9,122 bases of DNA from Burkholderiales bacterium (GTDB lineage: Bacteria; Pseudomonadota; Gammaproteobacteria; Burkholderiales; Burkholderiaceae): assembly GCA_903643055.1 (NCBI GenBank), contig CAHJWV010000296.1, positions 1 to 9,122 on the forward strand. The letters are read 5' to 3'. The notes beneath the pieces are model-generated. The model searched no databases and was not told the origin of the DNA. It saw only the letters and a list, made by a program, of their open reading frames with translations. Both the position numbers and the translations under genes were made by a program. How positions within the stretch are numbered: the first letter of the stretch is position 1; each line of letters opens with the position of its first letter. Shown one piece after another: positions 1-7,875 of this stretch.

Positions 1-2
1 GC

Positions 3-893
3 GGGCCGGGCGAATCTGCGGGCGAAGAAGACATCCTGCCGGTGCCGCTCGCGGCCTTACCGCGGCGCCCGCAGGTGCGGGTCGATGCATTGATCGACGC
101 GATCGCGACGCTTTCGGTCGAGGCCGAGGTCAGTGGCGACATGGTGTTGACGCACCTTCCGCCGACGCGCCGGGCTGGCAGCAAGCCGTTTCTGATCGAA
201 GGCCAGAACGTGCACAGCAGCGAATGGGAGCCGCCCACGGCCGGCCAGCGCTACCGCGAGTTTCAGGTCGGTGTGCAATTGGCTAACCGCACCGGTGCGC
301 TGAACGAGATCGAGTATTCGGAGTTCGTGCAGAAGATCCAAGCCTTTGCCGAAAGCATCGGCGGCATGGCCGATTTCCCCGACATGCTCGATGTCGCTGC
401 CCGCGCCCGCGAACTCGACGCCTTTGCTGGCCAATATGACGCGCAGCTGGCGGTGCATCTGCAAGCGCGCGGTGCGGCCTGGAGCGTGGGCTACATCCAG
501 CAGCATGCGGCCCGCCATGGCTTTGTCAGCGGGCTGGTGCCTGGCAGGCTGGTGCTGCCCTCGACCGATGAAGGTGCGCCGCCGATCCTGACGCTGACCT
601 TCGATGCACAGGCCGCGCTGGCCGAAGACCCGACGCAGGCCGCCGTGCGCGACGTGACGGTGAGCTTCGACGTACCGCAAACCGATCTCGCCAGCGATCC
701 TTTCGTGGCCTGGCAGGCCAGCGCGCAGGCCTTGTCGCTGGGCATGGATGCGAGCATCGTCGACGACAACGGCCAGCCGCTCAGCCCGGCCGGCTTTGCA
801 GCCATTGGCCAGGCCTTGAACCAGCTCTATGACGGCCTGCGCGAGCGCGGGCTCGATGCGGGCTCGATGGCGGCGCGGCGGCTTTTCAGCTAA
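3..893 (+). CDS. zipA: Cell division protein ZipA, C-terminal part (5' end outside window)
   Basis: ZipA is an inner-membrane protein that binds the C-terminal tail of FtsZ through a globular C-terminal domain and tethers the Z-ring at midcell. The frame is open from the window's left edge. The first in-frame start is a GTG at 42, but the codons before it read sensibly (acidic, Pro-rich linker), so that GTG is internal and the N-terminal membrane helix lies outside the window. The visible protein has a linker rich in Pro and charged residues, then the FtsZ-binding fold. Segments typical of betaproteobacterial ZipA are AAWSVGYIQQHAARHGFV, VDDNGQPLSP and the terminal AARRLFS. The nearby ligA supports the call, since zipA and ligA are commonly adjacent in Burkholderiales. 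Here another gene lies between them. Family assignment is from remembered sequence character, not a search. Confidence 0.9.
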   Translation, partial: GPGESAGEEDILPVPLAALPRRPQVRVDALIDAIATLSVEAEVSGDMVLTHLPPTRRAGSKPFLIEGQNVHSSEWEPPTAGQRYREFQVGVQLANRTGALNEIEYSEFVQKIQAFAESIGGMADFPDMLDVAARARELDAFAGQYDAQLAVHLQARGAAWSVGYIQQHAARHGFVSGLVPGRLVLPSTDEGAPPILTLTFDAQAALAEDPTQAAVRDVTVSFDVPQTDLASDPFVAWQASAQALSLGMDASIVDDNGQPLSPAGFAAIGQALNQLYDGLRERGLDAGSMAARRLFS

Positions 894-907
894 AGCTCGG
901 CGGAGCT
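894..907 (+). terminator. Small hairpin directly after zipA stop, weak terminator candidate
   Basis: AGCTC (894-898) and GAGCT (903-907) form a 5-bp perfect stem around a GGCG loop, starting one base after the TAA stop. No T-run follows, so a canonical intrinsic terminator is not shown. It may only slow polymerase or protect the 3' end. Confidence 0.25.
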
Positions 908-1119
908 CGTTGTGGCGCCTCAGCGGGTTGATCTTCGGATCGATCCGGGAGGCGATGCTCGCCGTTCTCAGACCTCTCTTCTCGGACATGCTTCTGTGAC
1001 AGGCCTGGCGCTGTTTCTGCCGTGGGATCTGGACCCGCGCGGGTGATGTCCCGTGCGGCGGGCAAGGCGTCGTCCTACGCTGCGAACCAGGCCCGTCCGG
1101 CGCGGTGTGTGTGCTGCGT

Positions 1120-1138
1120 ACGAATAAAGTTAGTTCGT
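1120..1138 (+). promoter_or_regulatory. AT-rich inverted repeat, possible operator or promoter patch
   Basis: ACGAA (1120-1124) and TTCGT (1134-1138) are inverted arms separated by 9 bases (TAAAGTTAG). The patch is markedly AT-rich against GC-rich surroundings and lies about 120 bases before the ATG at 1257. TAAAGT (1125-1130) matches four of six -10 positions, but no -35 sits at proper spacing. A regulator-binding site or promoter is possible but unproven. Confidence 0.25.
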
Positions 1139-1244
1139 CATCGCGCTTCCTTCATGCTTCGCCGATCAGGCCACCGCGATGAATTCCTGCCGCGCGTTTC
1201 GCGTTGTAGGCCGTACCGGCCCTGTCTTTGTTCGCGCAACAACC

Positions 1245-1250
1245 GGAGAA
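1245..1250 (+). promoter_or_regulatory. Shine-Dalgarno site deciding the start of the beta-barrel gene
   Basis: GGAGAA at 1245-1250 lies a normal distance before ATG 1257 (8 bases from the end of GGAG). The upstream in-frame ATG at 1179 has no comparable site and would add 26 residues ahead of the signal peptide, so 1257 is preferred. Confidence 0.65.
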
Positions 1251-1256
1251 GCCGAG

Positions 1257-2156
1257 ATGACGACGAAGCGTTTGTGCCCCTCTTTGAACTCGAAACTGAA
1301 CTTGAACTTGAACCTGAGCCAGCCCGTGAGCGCATGGCGCAGCGGGGTCTGTCTTGCAGCGGCGTTGTTGCCTGCGGCTCTGCAGGCTGAAGAGATACCC
1401 GACCGCCTCGGCCAGACCGGCTGGATTCAGCTCGGCGTGTTTCGCGCCAACATCAACTCACGCACGCGGGTCGATCAGGTGCAGACCGGCGTCAACGGAA
1501 CCGATGTCAGCTTTGAAGACGACCTGGGCCTGATCGACCACAAGAACCTGCCGGCCGTGCTGCTGGGCTTGCGCCTGGGCGGCAATTGGCGGGCCGAGTT
1601 CGAATACTTCAAACTCAACCGCAACGCCAGCATCAGTGAGCTGGGCGAGCCGATCCGCTTCGGCAACACCACATACGAAACAGCGACGGCCATCACCACC
1701 GACTTCGCCTCGAAGGTCTATCGGCTCAGCGGCGGCTACTCGTTCTACCGCACTTCGCTCGCCGAATTCGGCGCCGTGCTCGGCGTGCATGTCACCGACT
1801 TCAATGTGCAGCTGAGAGGGGTCGGCACGGTCAATGGCACGGTCGCCGCCACGCGCAGCGAGCAGCAGAAGAAGACCGTCCCCTTGCCCACGCTCGGCAT
1901 CTACGGCAGCTATGCCTTCGCACCCAGCTGGGTCAGCTCGGGCCGGATTGATGTGCTGTCGCTGAAGGTGCGTGACTACGAGGGCGAGCTGATCAACATC
2001 CAGGCCAACCTGCTTTATCGGCTGACGCCGAACTTCGCGGTGGGCCTCGGCTATCGCTATGACGACTACAGCCTGAAGGCCGATCGCGCCGACTGGAACG
2101 GCAACTTGAAATACACCTTCAGCGGGCCGCAGTTGTTTGTAGATGCCGGGTTCTGA
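1257..2156 (+). CDS. Outer membrane beta-barrel protein (unassigned)
   Basis: The product is 299 residues from ATG 1257. It has an unusually long polar N-terminus (about 28 residues with a Leu-Asn run at 14-20), a short hydrophobic stretch (VCLAAALLPAAL, 31-42) and a likely signal peptidase I site after ALQA (residue 44). The mature part alternates polar and hydrophobic residues with many aromatic strand ends, for example YRLSGGYSFYR, LLYRLTPNFAVGLGYRYDDY and YTFSGPQLFVDAGF. It ends in Phe, as expected for the C-terminal strand recognised by the BAM complex. This points to a small outer-membrane barrel of the OmpA/OmpW-like size class, but I cannot name the family, substrate or function. GTG at 1326 would give a more ordinary 21-residue signal peptide but has no ribosome site. 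Codon use matches its neighbours. It interrupts the usual zipA-ligA pairing. Confidence 0.8.
   Translation: MTTKRLCPSLNSKLNLNLNLSQPVSAWRSGVCLAAALLPAALQAEEIPDRLGQTGWIQLGVFRANINSRTRVDQVQTGVNGTDVSFEDDLGLIDHKNLPAVLLGLRLGGNWRAEFEYFKLNRNASISELGEPIRFGNTTYETATAITTDFASKVYRLSGGYSFYRTSLAEFGAVLGVHVTDFNVQLRGVGTVNGTVAATRSEQQKKTVPLPTLGIYGSYAFAPSWVSSGRIDVLSLKVRDYEGELINIQANLLYRLTPNFAVGLGYRYDDYSLKADRADWNGNLKYTFSGPQLFVDAGF
1284..1319 (+). repeat. Imperfect hexanucleotide tandem repeat (YTGAAC) inside signal-peptide region
   Basis: Six 6-base units run in register: TTGAAC, TCGAAA, CTGAAC, TTGAAC, TTGAAC, CTGAGC. They are in frame and encode residues 10-21 of the beta-barrel protein, producing the Leu-Asn run. 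Gain or loss of a unit would change the leader by two residues without shifting frame. Confidence 0.7.
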
Positions 2157-2188
2157 TCGCAAGCGCAGGCCTGGCCGCAACAGGTGAG

Positions 2189-2213
2189 TCAAGCCAAGTG
2201 CCCGTGGGCTTGA
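2189..2213 (+). terminator. Hairpin downstream of beta-barrel gene, weak terminator candidate
   Basis: TCAAGCC (2189-2195) pairs perfectly with GGCTTGA (2207-2213) around an 11-base loop, 32 bases after the stop at 2156. There is no following T-run, so factor-independent termination is doubtful. It also lies in the 146-base leader region before ligA. Confidence 0.3.
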
Positions 2214-2224
2214 GCGCTTGGTGA

Positions 2225-4345
<2,121 letters not shown>

Positions 4346-4420
4346 ACCTTGGCCGCAGATTTGATTCCATCCCGTACTGTTGCGACCTACCCGCGACTGA
4401 ACTGCAACCGAACTACGACT

Positions 4421-4426
4421 GAAAGG
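4421..4426 (+). promoter_or_regulatory. Shine-Dalgarno site for GTG start of def
   Basis: GAAAGG lies 5 bases before GTG 4432 and supports a non-ATG start. The protein from this start begins [15 protein letters not shown], the expected deformylase N-terminus. Confidence 0.6.
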
Positions 4427-4431
4427 CCAAC

Positions 4432-4974
4432 GTGAGCGTTCGAGACATCCTGAGAATGGGCGACCCGCGCCTGCTGCGCATCGCCAAGCCCGTGAGCCTG
4501 GACCAATTCGACTCACCCGAGTTGAACGCGCTGATCGTCGACATGTTCGACACCATGTATGCCGCCAATGGCGCGGGTCTGGCCGCGCCGCAAATCGGCG
4601 TCGATCTGGCGCTGGTGATCTTCGGCTTCAAGAAGAACGAGCGTTATCCGGATGCGCCGGCCGTGCCGGAAACCGTGTTGATCAATCCGCAGATCACGCC
4701 GCTGTCCGACGACGAACAGGCCGGTTGGGAAGGTTGCCTGTCGGTGCCGGGAATGCGCGGTGTCGTGCCGCGCTTCTCGCGCATCCGTTACACCGGCTTC
4801 GATCCGAAAGGCCAGCCGATCGATCGCGAGGTCGATGGCTTTCATGCGCGTGTGGTGCAGCACGAGTGCGATCACCTGATCGGCAAGCTCTACCCGATGC
4901 GGATTCGCGATTTCACGCAGTTTGGCTTCACCAGCGTGTTGTTCCCGGACCTGGACCCGGCCGACGACGATTGA
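4432..4974 (+). CDS. def: Peptide deformylase
   Basis: Peptide deformylase removes the formyl group from the initiator methionine of nascent proteins at the ribosome, before methionine aminopeptidase acts. The 180-residue product has the three diagnostic motifs: [10 protein letters not shown] (47-56, motif 1), EGCLS (100-104, motif 2, metal ligand Cys102) and QHECDH (143-148, motif 3, metal ligands His144 and His148, catalytic Glu145). Translation starts at GTG, supported by GAAAGG five bases upstream. The C-terminus ([22 protein letters not shown]) is acidic. The gene is 86 bases after ligA in the same direction, so joint transcription is possible. In E. coli def instead pairs with fmt, which is not seen here. 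Many proteobacteria carry more than one def, so this may be one of several paralogs. No key residue is missing. Confidence 0.96.
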   Translation: MSVRDILRMGDPRLLRIAKPVSLDQFDSPELNALIVDMFDTMYAANGAGLAAPQIGVDLALVIFGFKKNERYPDAPAVPETVLINPQITPLSDDEQAGWEGCLSVPGMRGVVPRFSRIRYTGFDPKGQPIDREVDGFHARVVQHECDHLIGKLYPMRIRDFTQFGFTSVLFPDLDPADDD

Positions 4975-4995
4975 ACGAAGCAGTCGCTGAACGGG

Positions 4996-5012
4996 CGTTT
5001 TGCTAAGAAACG
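4996..5012 (+). terminator. Small hairpin after def, weak terminator candidate
   Basis: CGTTT (4996-5000) pairs with AAACG (5008-5012) around a 7-base loop and is followed only by TTTCC. The AT-rich 5-bp stem is weak. It lies 21 bases after the def stop and could equally be part of the leader of the next gene. Confidence 0.2.
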
Positions 5013-5052
5013 TTTCCGGCGTCAGCGCAAAGCAGTCGGGCTGCGTTGTATC

Positions 5053-5078
5053 TGTGGAACCCCATCGGGGCTTCCGCA
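5053..5078 (+). promoter_or_regulatory. Strong leader hairpin upstream of the FecR/DUF6600 gene
   Basis: TGTGGAACCCC (5053-5063) pairs with GGGG (5067-5070) and TTCCGCA (5072-5078). This gives an 11-bp stem with one bulged C (5071), one wobble pair (T5055-G5076) and a 3-base ATC loop. It ends 12 bases before the Shine-Dalgarno site and 23 bases before the start codon. No T-run follows, so it is more likely an mRNA leader structure (translation control or stability) than an intrinsic terminator. The base-pairing is read from the sequence. The role is inference. Confidence 0.45.
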
Positions 5079-5090
5079 ATCCAACGGTGC

Positions 5091-5094
5091 GAGG
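5091..5094 (+). promoter_or_regulatory. Shine-Dalgarno site deciding the start of the FecR/DUF6600 gene
   Basis: GAGG lies 7 bases before ATG 5102. The frame stays open back to a TTG at 5000, but that start has no ribosome site and would put 34 polar residues ahead of an already long leader, so 5102 is preferred. Confidence 0.7.
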
Positions 5095-5101
5095 TCACCC
5101 T

Positions 5102-7459
5102 ATGAAACACATGGAACCCGCTGCACACCAGCCGATTCGCTCAGGGCTTGCGCTGCCCTGGCCCTTATCCCCATCTCGTGTTCTCTCGCGATCATTCAGC
5201 TCGCCATTGCGGCCTCGGCGGCCCTGGCGGGCCCGCTGGCCTGCGCTGATGCTCGCATGGCTGCTGCTGGGCGGGCTCGGCAGCACGGCCTGGGCGGCCG
5301 ACCCACCATCGACTGTTGGCCGCGTATCAGAGCTGAACGGCAAAGTCTGGGTCTACGCGCCCGAGAGCAGCGAGTGGATCACGGCGTCGCGCAACCGGCC
5401 GGTGACCAGCGGTGACCGCTTGTCGACCGAGGCCGATGGCCGCGCGGAGATTCGTGTCGGCACCAGCGTGCTGCGCCTGGCCGCCAGCAGCGAGCTGGAA
5501 GTGATTCAGCTCGATGAACAGCATGTCGACCTGCAATTGCACAGCGGCAGTCTTGCGGTGCGCCTGCGCACCCGGGAAGCCGTCGATCAATTCAGTTTGA
5601 TGACGAACGAAGGTCGTTTCCATGCCGAGCGCACGGGCAGCTACCGCTTCGATCGCATCGACGACACCAGCCATGCCACGGTTTGGGGCGGCCAGGCACA
5701 GTTCGAAGGCGAGGGTGCCGCGTTGACCTTGCAAAGCGGGCAACGCGCCGAGTTCTGGAAAGACAGCCGTGCACCGAACACCCAATACAGCATCACCGAC
5801 CCGAAGCGCGATGCTTTCTCTGATTGGGTGGCCTCGCTCGATCAACGCGAAGAACGCAGTGTCTCGACGCGTTATGTCTCGCCCGAGATGACCGGTGTCG
5901 AAGACCTCGACCGCTATGGCCGCTGGGAGCAGACGCCCGACTACGGCCCGGTCTGGACCCCGCGCGCCGTGGACCCGGGCTGGGCGCCTTACCGCATGGG
6001 CCATTGGGCCTGGGTCGGCCCTTGGGGCTGGACCTGGGTTGACGACGCGCCGTGGGGCTTCGCGCCGTTCCATTACGGCCGCTGGGTCTATCGCCGTGAC
6101 AACTGGTGCTGGTCGCCGGGCACCTACGTCGCCCGCCCGGTCTACGCGCCAGCGCTGGTGGCCTGGGTCGGTGGGCCGCGGGCCAATGTGTCGATTTCGA
6201 TCGGCAACTCGCCGAATGTCGGCTGGTTCCCGCTCGGCCCGCGCGAGGTCTATGTGCCCGGTTATTCGGTGAGCCCGGCTTATGTGCGCAACGTCAATGT
6301 GACGCACGTGACGAACATCACCAACGTGACCAACATCATCAACAACCCGACGCGGGTGGTCGAAGAAACGCACTATGTGAACCGCGGCATTCCACGCGCC
6401 GTGACGGTCGTGCCTTCCTCGGTGATGGAGCGGCGTCAACCGGTCGCGCCAGCCATGGGGTCGATCAACGACCGGATCGTGCACGATGTGTCGCGCGAGC
6501 GGCCGCGATTCGATGCGCCGGTGGCGGCGCCCGGCCATGCCACGCGCTTTGTGCCGGGCGAGCGCTTGAATAACGAACGTGGCAATGCGCGTGGCCCGAT
6601 CGGCCAGGCGCCGGGTGAGCGGCCGCCGCAGATCGGCATCCCGCGCGGTGGGCGTGAAGGCAATGGCGTGGGATCGATGCAGCCGGTGCCTGCGGCGCCG
6701 CGCAGCGATGAAGGCCGCACCAACCCGCTGCTTGGCGGTAACGTGCTGGCGCCTTCGCGGGGTGGCCCGATCGAACGCCCTGAGCGCCCCGAGCGTTCCT
6801 TTGACCGCCGCGAACGCGAAGGTGCGGCGGCACCGGTGAATGGCGCACAGGTGCCGCCTTTGCCAACGGTGCGTGTGGCGCCGTCGCCATCGCAGTCACC
6901 ACCGGCCGGCGGCCGTTTTGGCGACCGTGAGCGTGAGCGCGAAAGCGGCCGCCAAAGCCCGCCAATCGTGAGCCCCGACGGTGAGCGCATTGGCCCAACG
7001 CCCGGCCAGCGGGCGATCGTTCGCGAGGGCCGATCGCCCGCATTCGAATCATCTGGGCAACAGCCTCAACCGGGCACGGGGCGACCACAGGTCATCGCGC
7101 CGCGAAATGCGGAGCCGGTAAACCCAGGCTTCGAAGGGCGGCGCGAGCAAGAGTCGCCGCGCATGCGCCACCAAGAGATGCCTGCGCGCAACGTGCCACC
7201 GCAAGTGCAAATGCCGACGCCGCCCCAAGTGCAGCAGCCGGCGCAAGTGCCGATGCCGCAGCGGCCGCAATTTCAGCCGCGGCCTATTCCCGAAATGCAG
7301 CGGCCACCGGTGGTCCAAGCGCCGCGTGAGGTGCCACGCATCGAAATCCCGCGCGACGGCGCGCGGGAAGGCGCAGCCCGAGAGAATGCAGCACGAGAGA
7401 ACGCGGCCCGAGAAAACGGGGAAGGCCGCCAGCGCGGCGGCCGGGAGAACGCGCGTTGA
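5102..7459 (+). CDS. Exported FecR-domain / DUF6600-like protein with disordered Pro-Arg-rich tail
   Basis: The product has 785 residues. An Arg-rich N-terminus (1-46) precedes a hydrophobic segment, PALMLAWLLLGGLG (47-60), with a likely signal peptidase site after STAWA (65). Residues about 72-220 resemble a FecR domain: VGRVSELNGKVWVY, then TSGDRLSTEADGRAEIRVG. Residues about 270-390 are Trp/Gly/Tyr-rich (GHWAWVGPWGWTWVDDAPWG, then FHYGRWVY), which I recognise as DUF6600-like. A VTN-type repeat (VTHVTNITNVTNI, 400-412) follows. From about 445 the chain is low-complexity, rich in Pro, Arg, Gln and Gly, ending in three AAREN units (758-772). FecR itself relays siderophore signals from a TonB receptor to an ECF sigma factor. 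Here there is no adjacent sigma factor or receptor, and the domain sits directly behind a signal peptide, so it is probably a periplasmic or surface structural/binding module. Function is unknown. The preceding gene is def, 127 bases away. Confidence 0.8.
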   Translation: MKHMEPAAHQPIRSGLALPWPLSPSRVLSRSFSSPLRPRRPWRARWPALMLAWLLLGGLGSTAWAADPPSTVGRVSELNGKVWVYAPESSEWITASRNRPVTSGDRLSTEADGRAEIRVGTSVLRLAASSELEVIQLDEQHVDLQLHSGSLAVRLRTREAVDQFSLMTNEGRFHAERTGSYRFDRIDDTSHATVWGGQAQFEGEGAALTLQSGQRAEFWKDSRAPNTQYSITDPKRDAFSDWVASLDQREERSVSTRYVSPEMTGVEDLDRYGRWEQTPDYGPVWTPRAVDPGWAPYRMGHWAWVGPWGWTWVDDAPWGFAPFHYGRWVYRRDNWCWSPGTYVARPVYAPALVAWVGGPRANVSISIGNSPNVGWFPLGPREVYVPGYSVSPAYVRNVNVTHVTNITNVTNIINNPTRVVEETHYVNRGIPRAVTVVPSSVMERRQPVAPAMGSINDRIVHDVSRERPRFDAPVAAPGHATRFVPGERLNNERGNARGPIGQAPGERPPQIGIPRGGREGNGVGSMQPVPAAPRSDEGRTNPLLGGNVLAPSRGGPIERPERPERSFDRREREGAAAPVNGAQVPPLPTVRVAPSPSQSPPAGGRFGDRERERESGRQSPPIVSPDGERIGPTPGQRAIVREGRSPAFESSGQQPQPGTGRPQVIAPRNAEPVNPGFEGRREQESPRMRHQEMPARNVPPQVQMPTPPQVQQPAQVPMPQRPQFQPRPIPEMQRPPVVQAPREVPRIEIPRDGAREGAARENAARENAARENGEGRQRGGRENAR
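7373..7417 (+). repeat. Three 15-base repeats encoding AAREN
   Basis: Three consecutive 15-base units each encode AAREN (residues 758-772 of the FecR/DUF6600 protein). They differ at silent positions (GCAGCC, GCAGCA and GCGGCC for the Ala pair), so the duplication is not very recent or the peptide is under selection. Confidence 0.8.
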
Positions 7460-7484
7460 TGGCTCAGCTCATGTCGGCATCCAG

Positions 7485-7510
7485 CATGAATGAGCTTTAC
7501 GTCATTCATG
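7485..7510. terminator. Perfect 9-bp inverted repeat between convergent genes
   Basis: CATGAATGA (7485-7493) and TCATTCATG (7502-7510) are perfect inverted arms around an 8-base spacer, 25 bases past the stop of the FecR/DUF6600 gene. The position suits a transcript-end hairpin. No T-run follows on either strand, so the terminator label is tentative. A protein-binding site or the edge of a lost element are alternatives. Confidence 0.35.
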
Positions 7511-7513
7511 ACA

Positions 7514-7621
7514 TCACCCCACCTCGGCCTGCTTCCAGCAAGCAGTAGTGATCGACTGACGGCGCTGACCGCTGCGCAGCTTGTTGCGCGCGGTGGTCTT
7601 GAACTCGGACAGGGAGCGTGG
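7514..7621 (-). pseudogene. Possible 3' remnant of a leftward gene, unrecognised
   Basis: Read leftwards from about 7621 to the TGA at 7516-7514, one frame gives a 30-odd-residue basic peptide (contains RSLSEFKTTARNKL, then RQSITTACWKQAEVG). Its third positions are strongly G/C, like the real genes here. Further upstream the same frame has several stops (the nearest a TGA just before the Thr-Ala-Pro-Ala stretch), so any gene is broken. It resembles the worn C-terminal end of a coding sequence, perhaps a lost accessory or transposase gene, but I cannot match it to a family. Chance is a real alternative at this length. Confidence 0.2.
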
Positions 7622-7875
7622 ACAAAGAATTGCTGGAGCCGTTCAGGCGCAGGCGCGGCATGCGTTGCTCTCGTTGCCACACGCAGGCTACAGGCAGCGG
7701 ACTGCGGTCGCACCAGCGCTACCCATCGCTCATTCGGGATCGAGTCACGGAGATGCATGGCACAAGCGATTCCCCATGCCCATCGACATCCAGGTCTACG
7801 TTCTTGACTCGGTGATTCTGTGATCCGCAAAGCCCTTGGCAATGGCGCTGCGATAAGACCACCGATGGGTCAGCC

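Larger units (their letters stand above)
894..1256. other. Intergenic region between zipA and beta-barrel gene
   Basis: This 363-base gap has no frame with convincing coding character. It holds the post-zipA hairpin, a 12-bp perfect palindrome CGGATCGATCCG (936-947), a second 12-bp palindrome ACCCGCGCGGGT (1033-1044) flanked by GGGA/TCCC arms (1024-1027 and 1049-1052), and a locally AT-rich patch around 1119-1138 containing an interrupted inverted repeat. The promoter of the downstream beta-barrel gene should lie here. I see no clear -35/-10 pair. Confidence 0.6.
7460..7875. other. Gap between convergent genes
   Basis: This 416-base region separates the rightward FecR/DUF6600 gene from the leftward dioxygenase gene. 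It contains the 9-bp inverted repeat at 7485-7510 and a short coding-like remnant on the minus strand at 7514-7621. The open frames that cross it (for example 7490-7807 and 7581-7823 on plus) have mixed third positions, no ribosome site and no recognisable motif. I see no intrinsic terminator with a T-run for either gene. Confidence 0.6.

Noticed and set aside
57..989. Long open frame on the minus strand over zipA
   Set aside because: Antisense shadow of zipA in GC-rich DNA, rich in Arg/His/Gln with no family features.
5056..5080. GGAAC as a possible ECF sigma -35 element before the FecR-domain gene
   Set aside because: No matching -10 at 16-17 bases, and the bases are better explained as part of the leader hairpin stem.
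5327..6538. 403-codon open frame on the minus strand over the FecR/DUF6600 gene
   Set aside because: Antisense shadow with Arg/His-rich low-information sequence. The plus frame has a signal peptide and recognisable domains.
7581..7823. 80-codon plus-strand frame that begins a little like a response-regulator N-terminus
   Set aside because: No ribosome site, weak third-position bias, no continuing fold and no conserved phosphoacceptor pattern.
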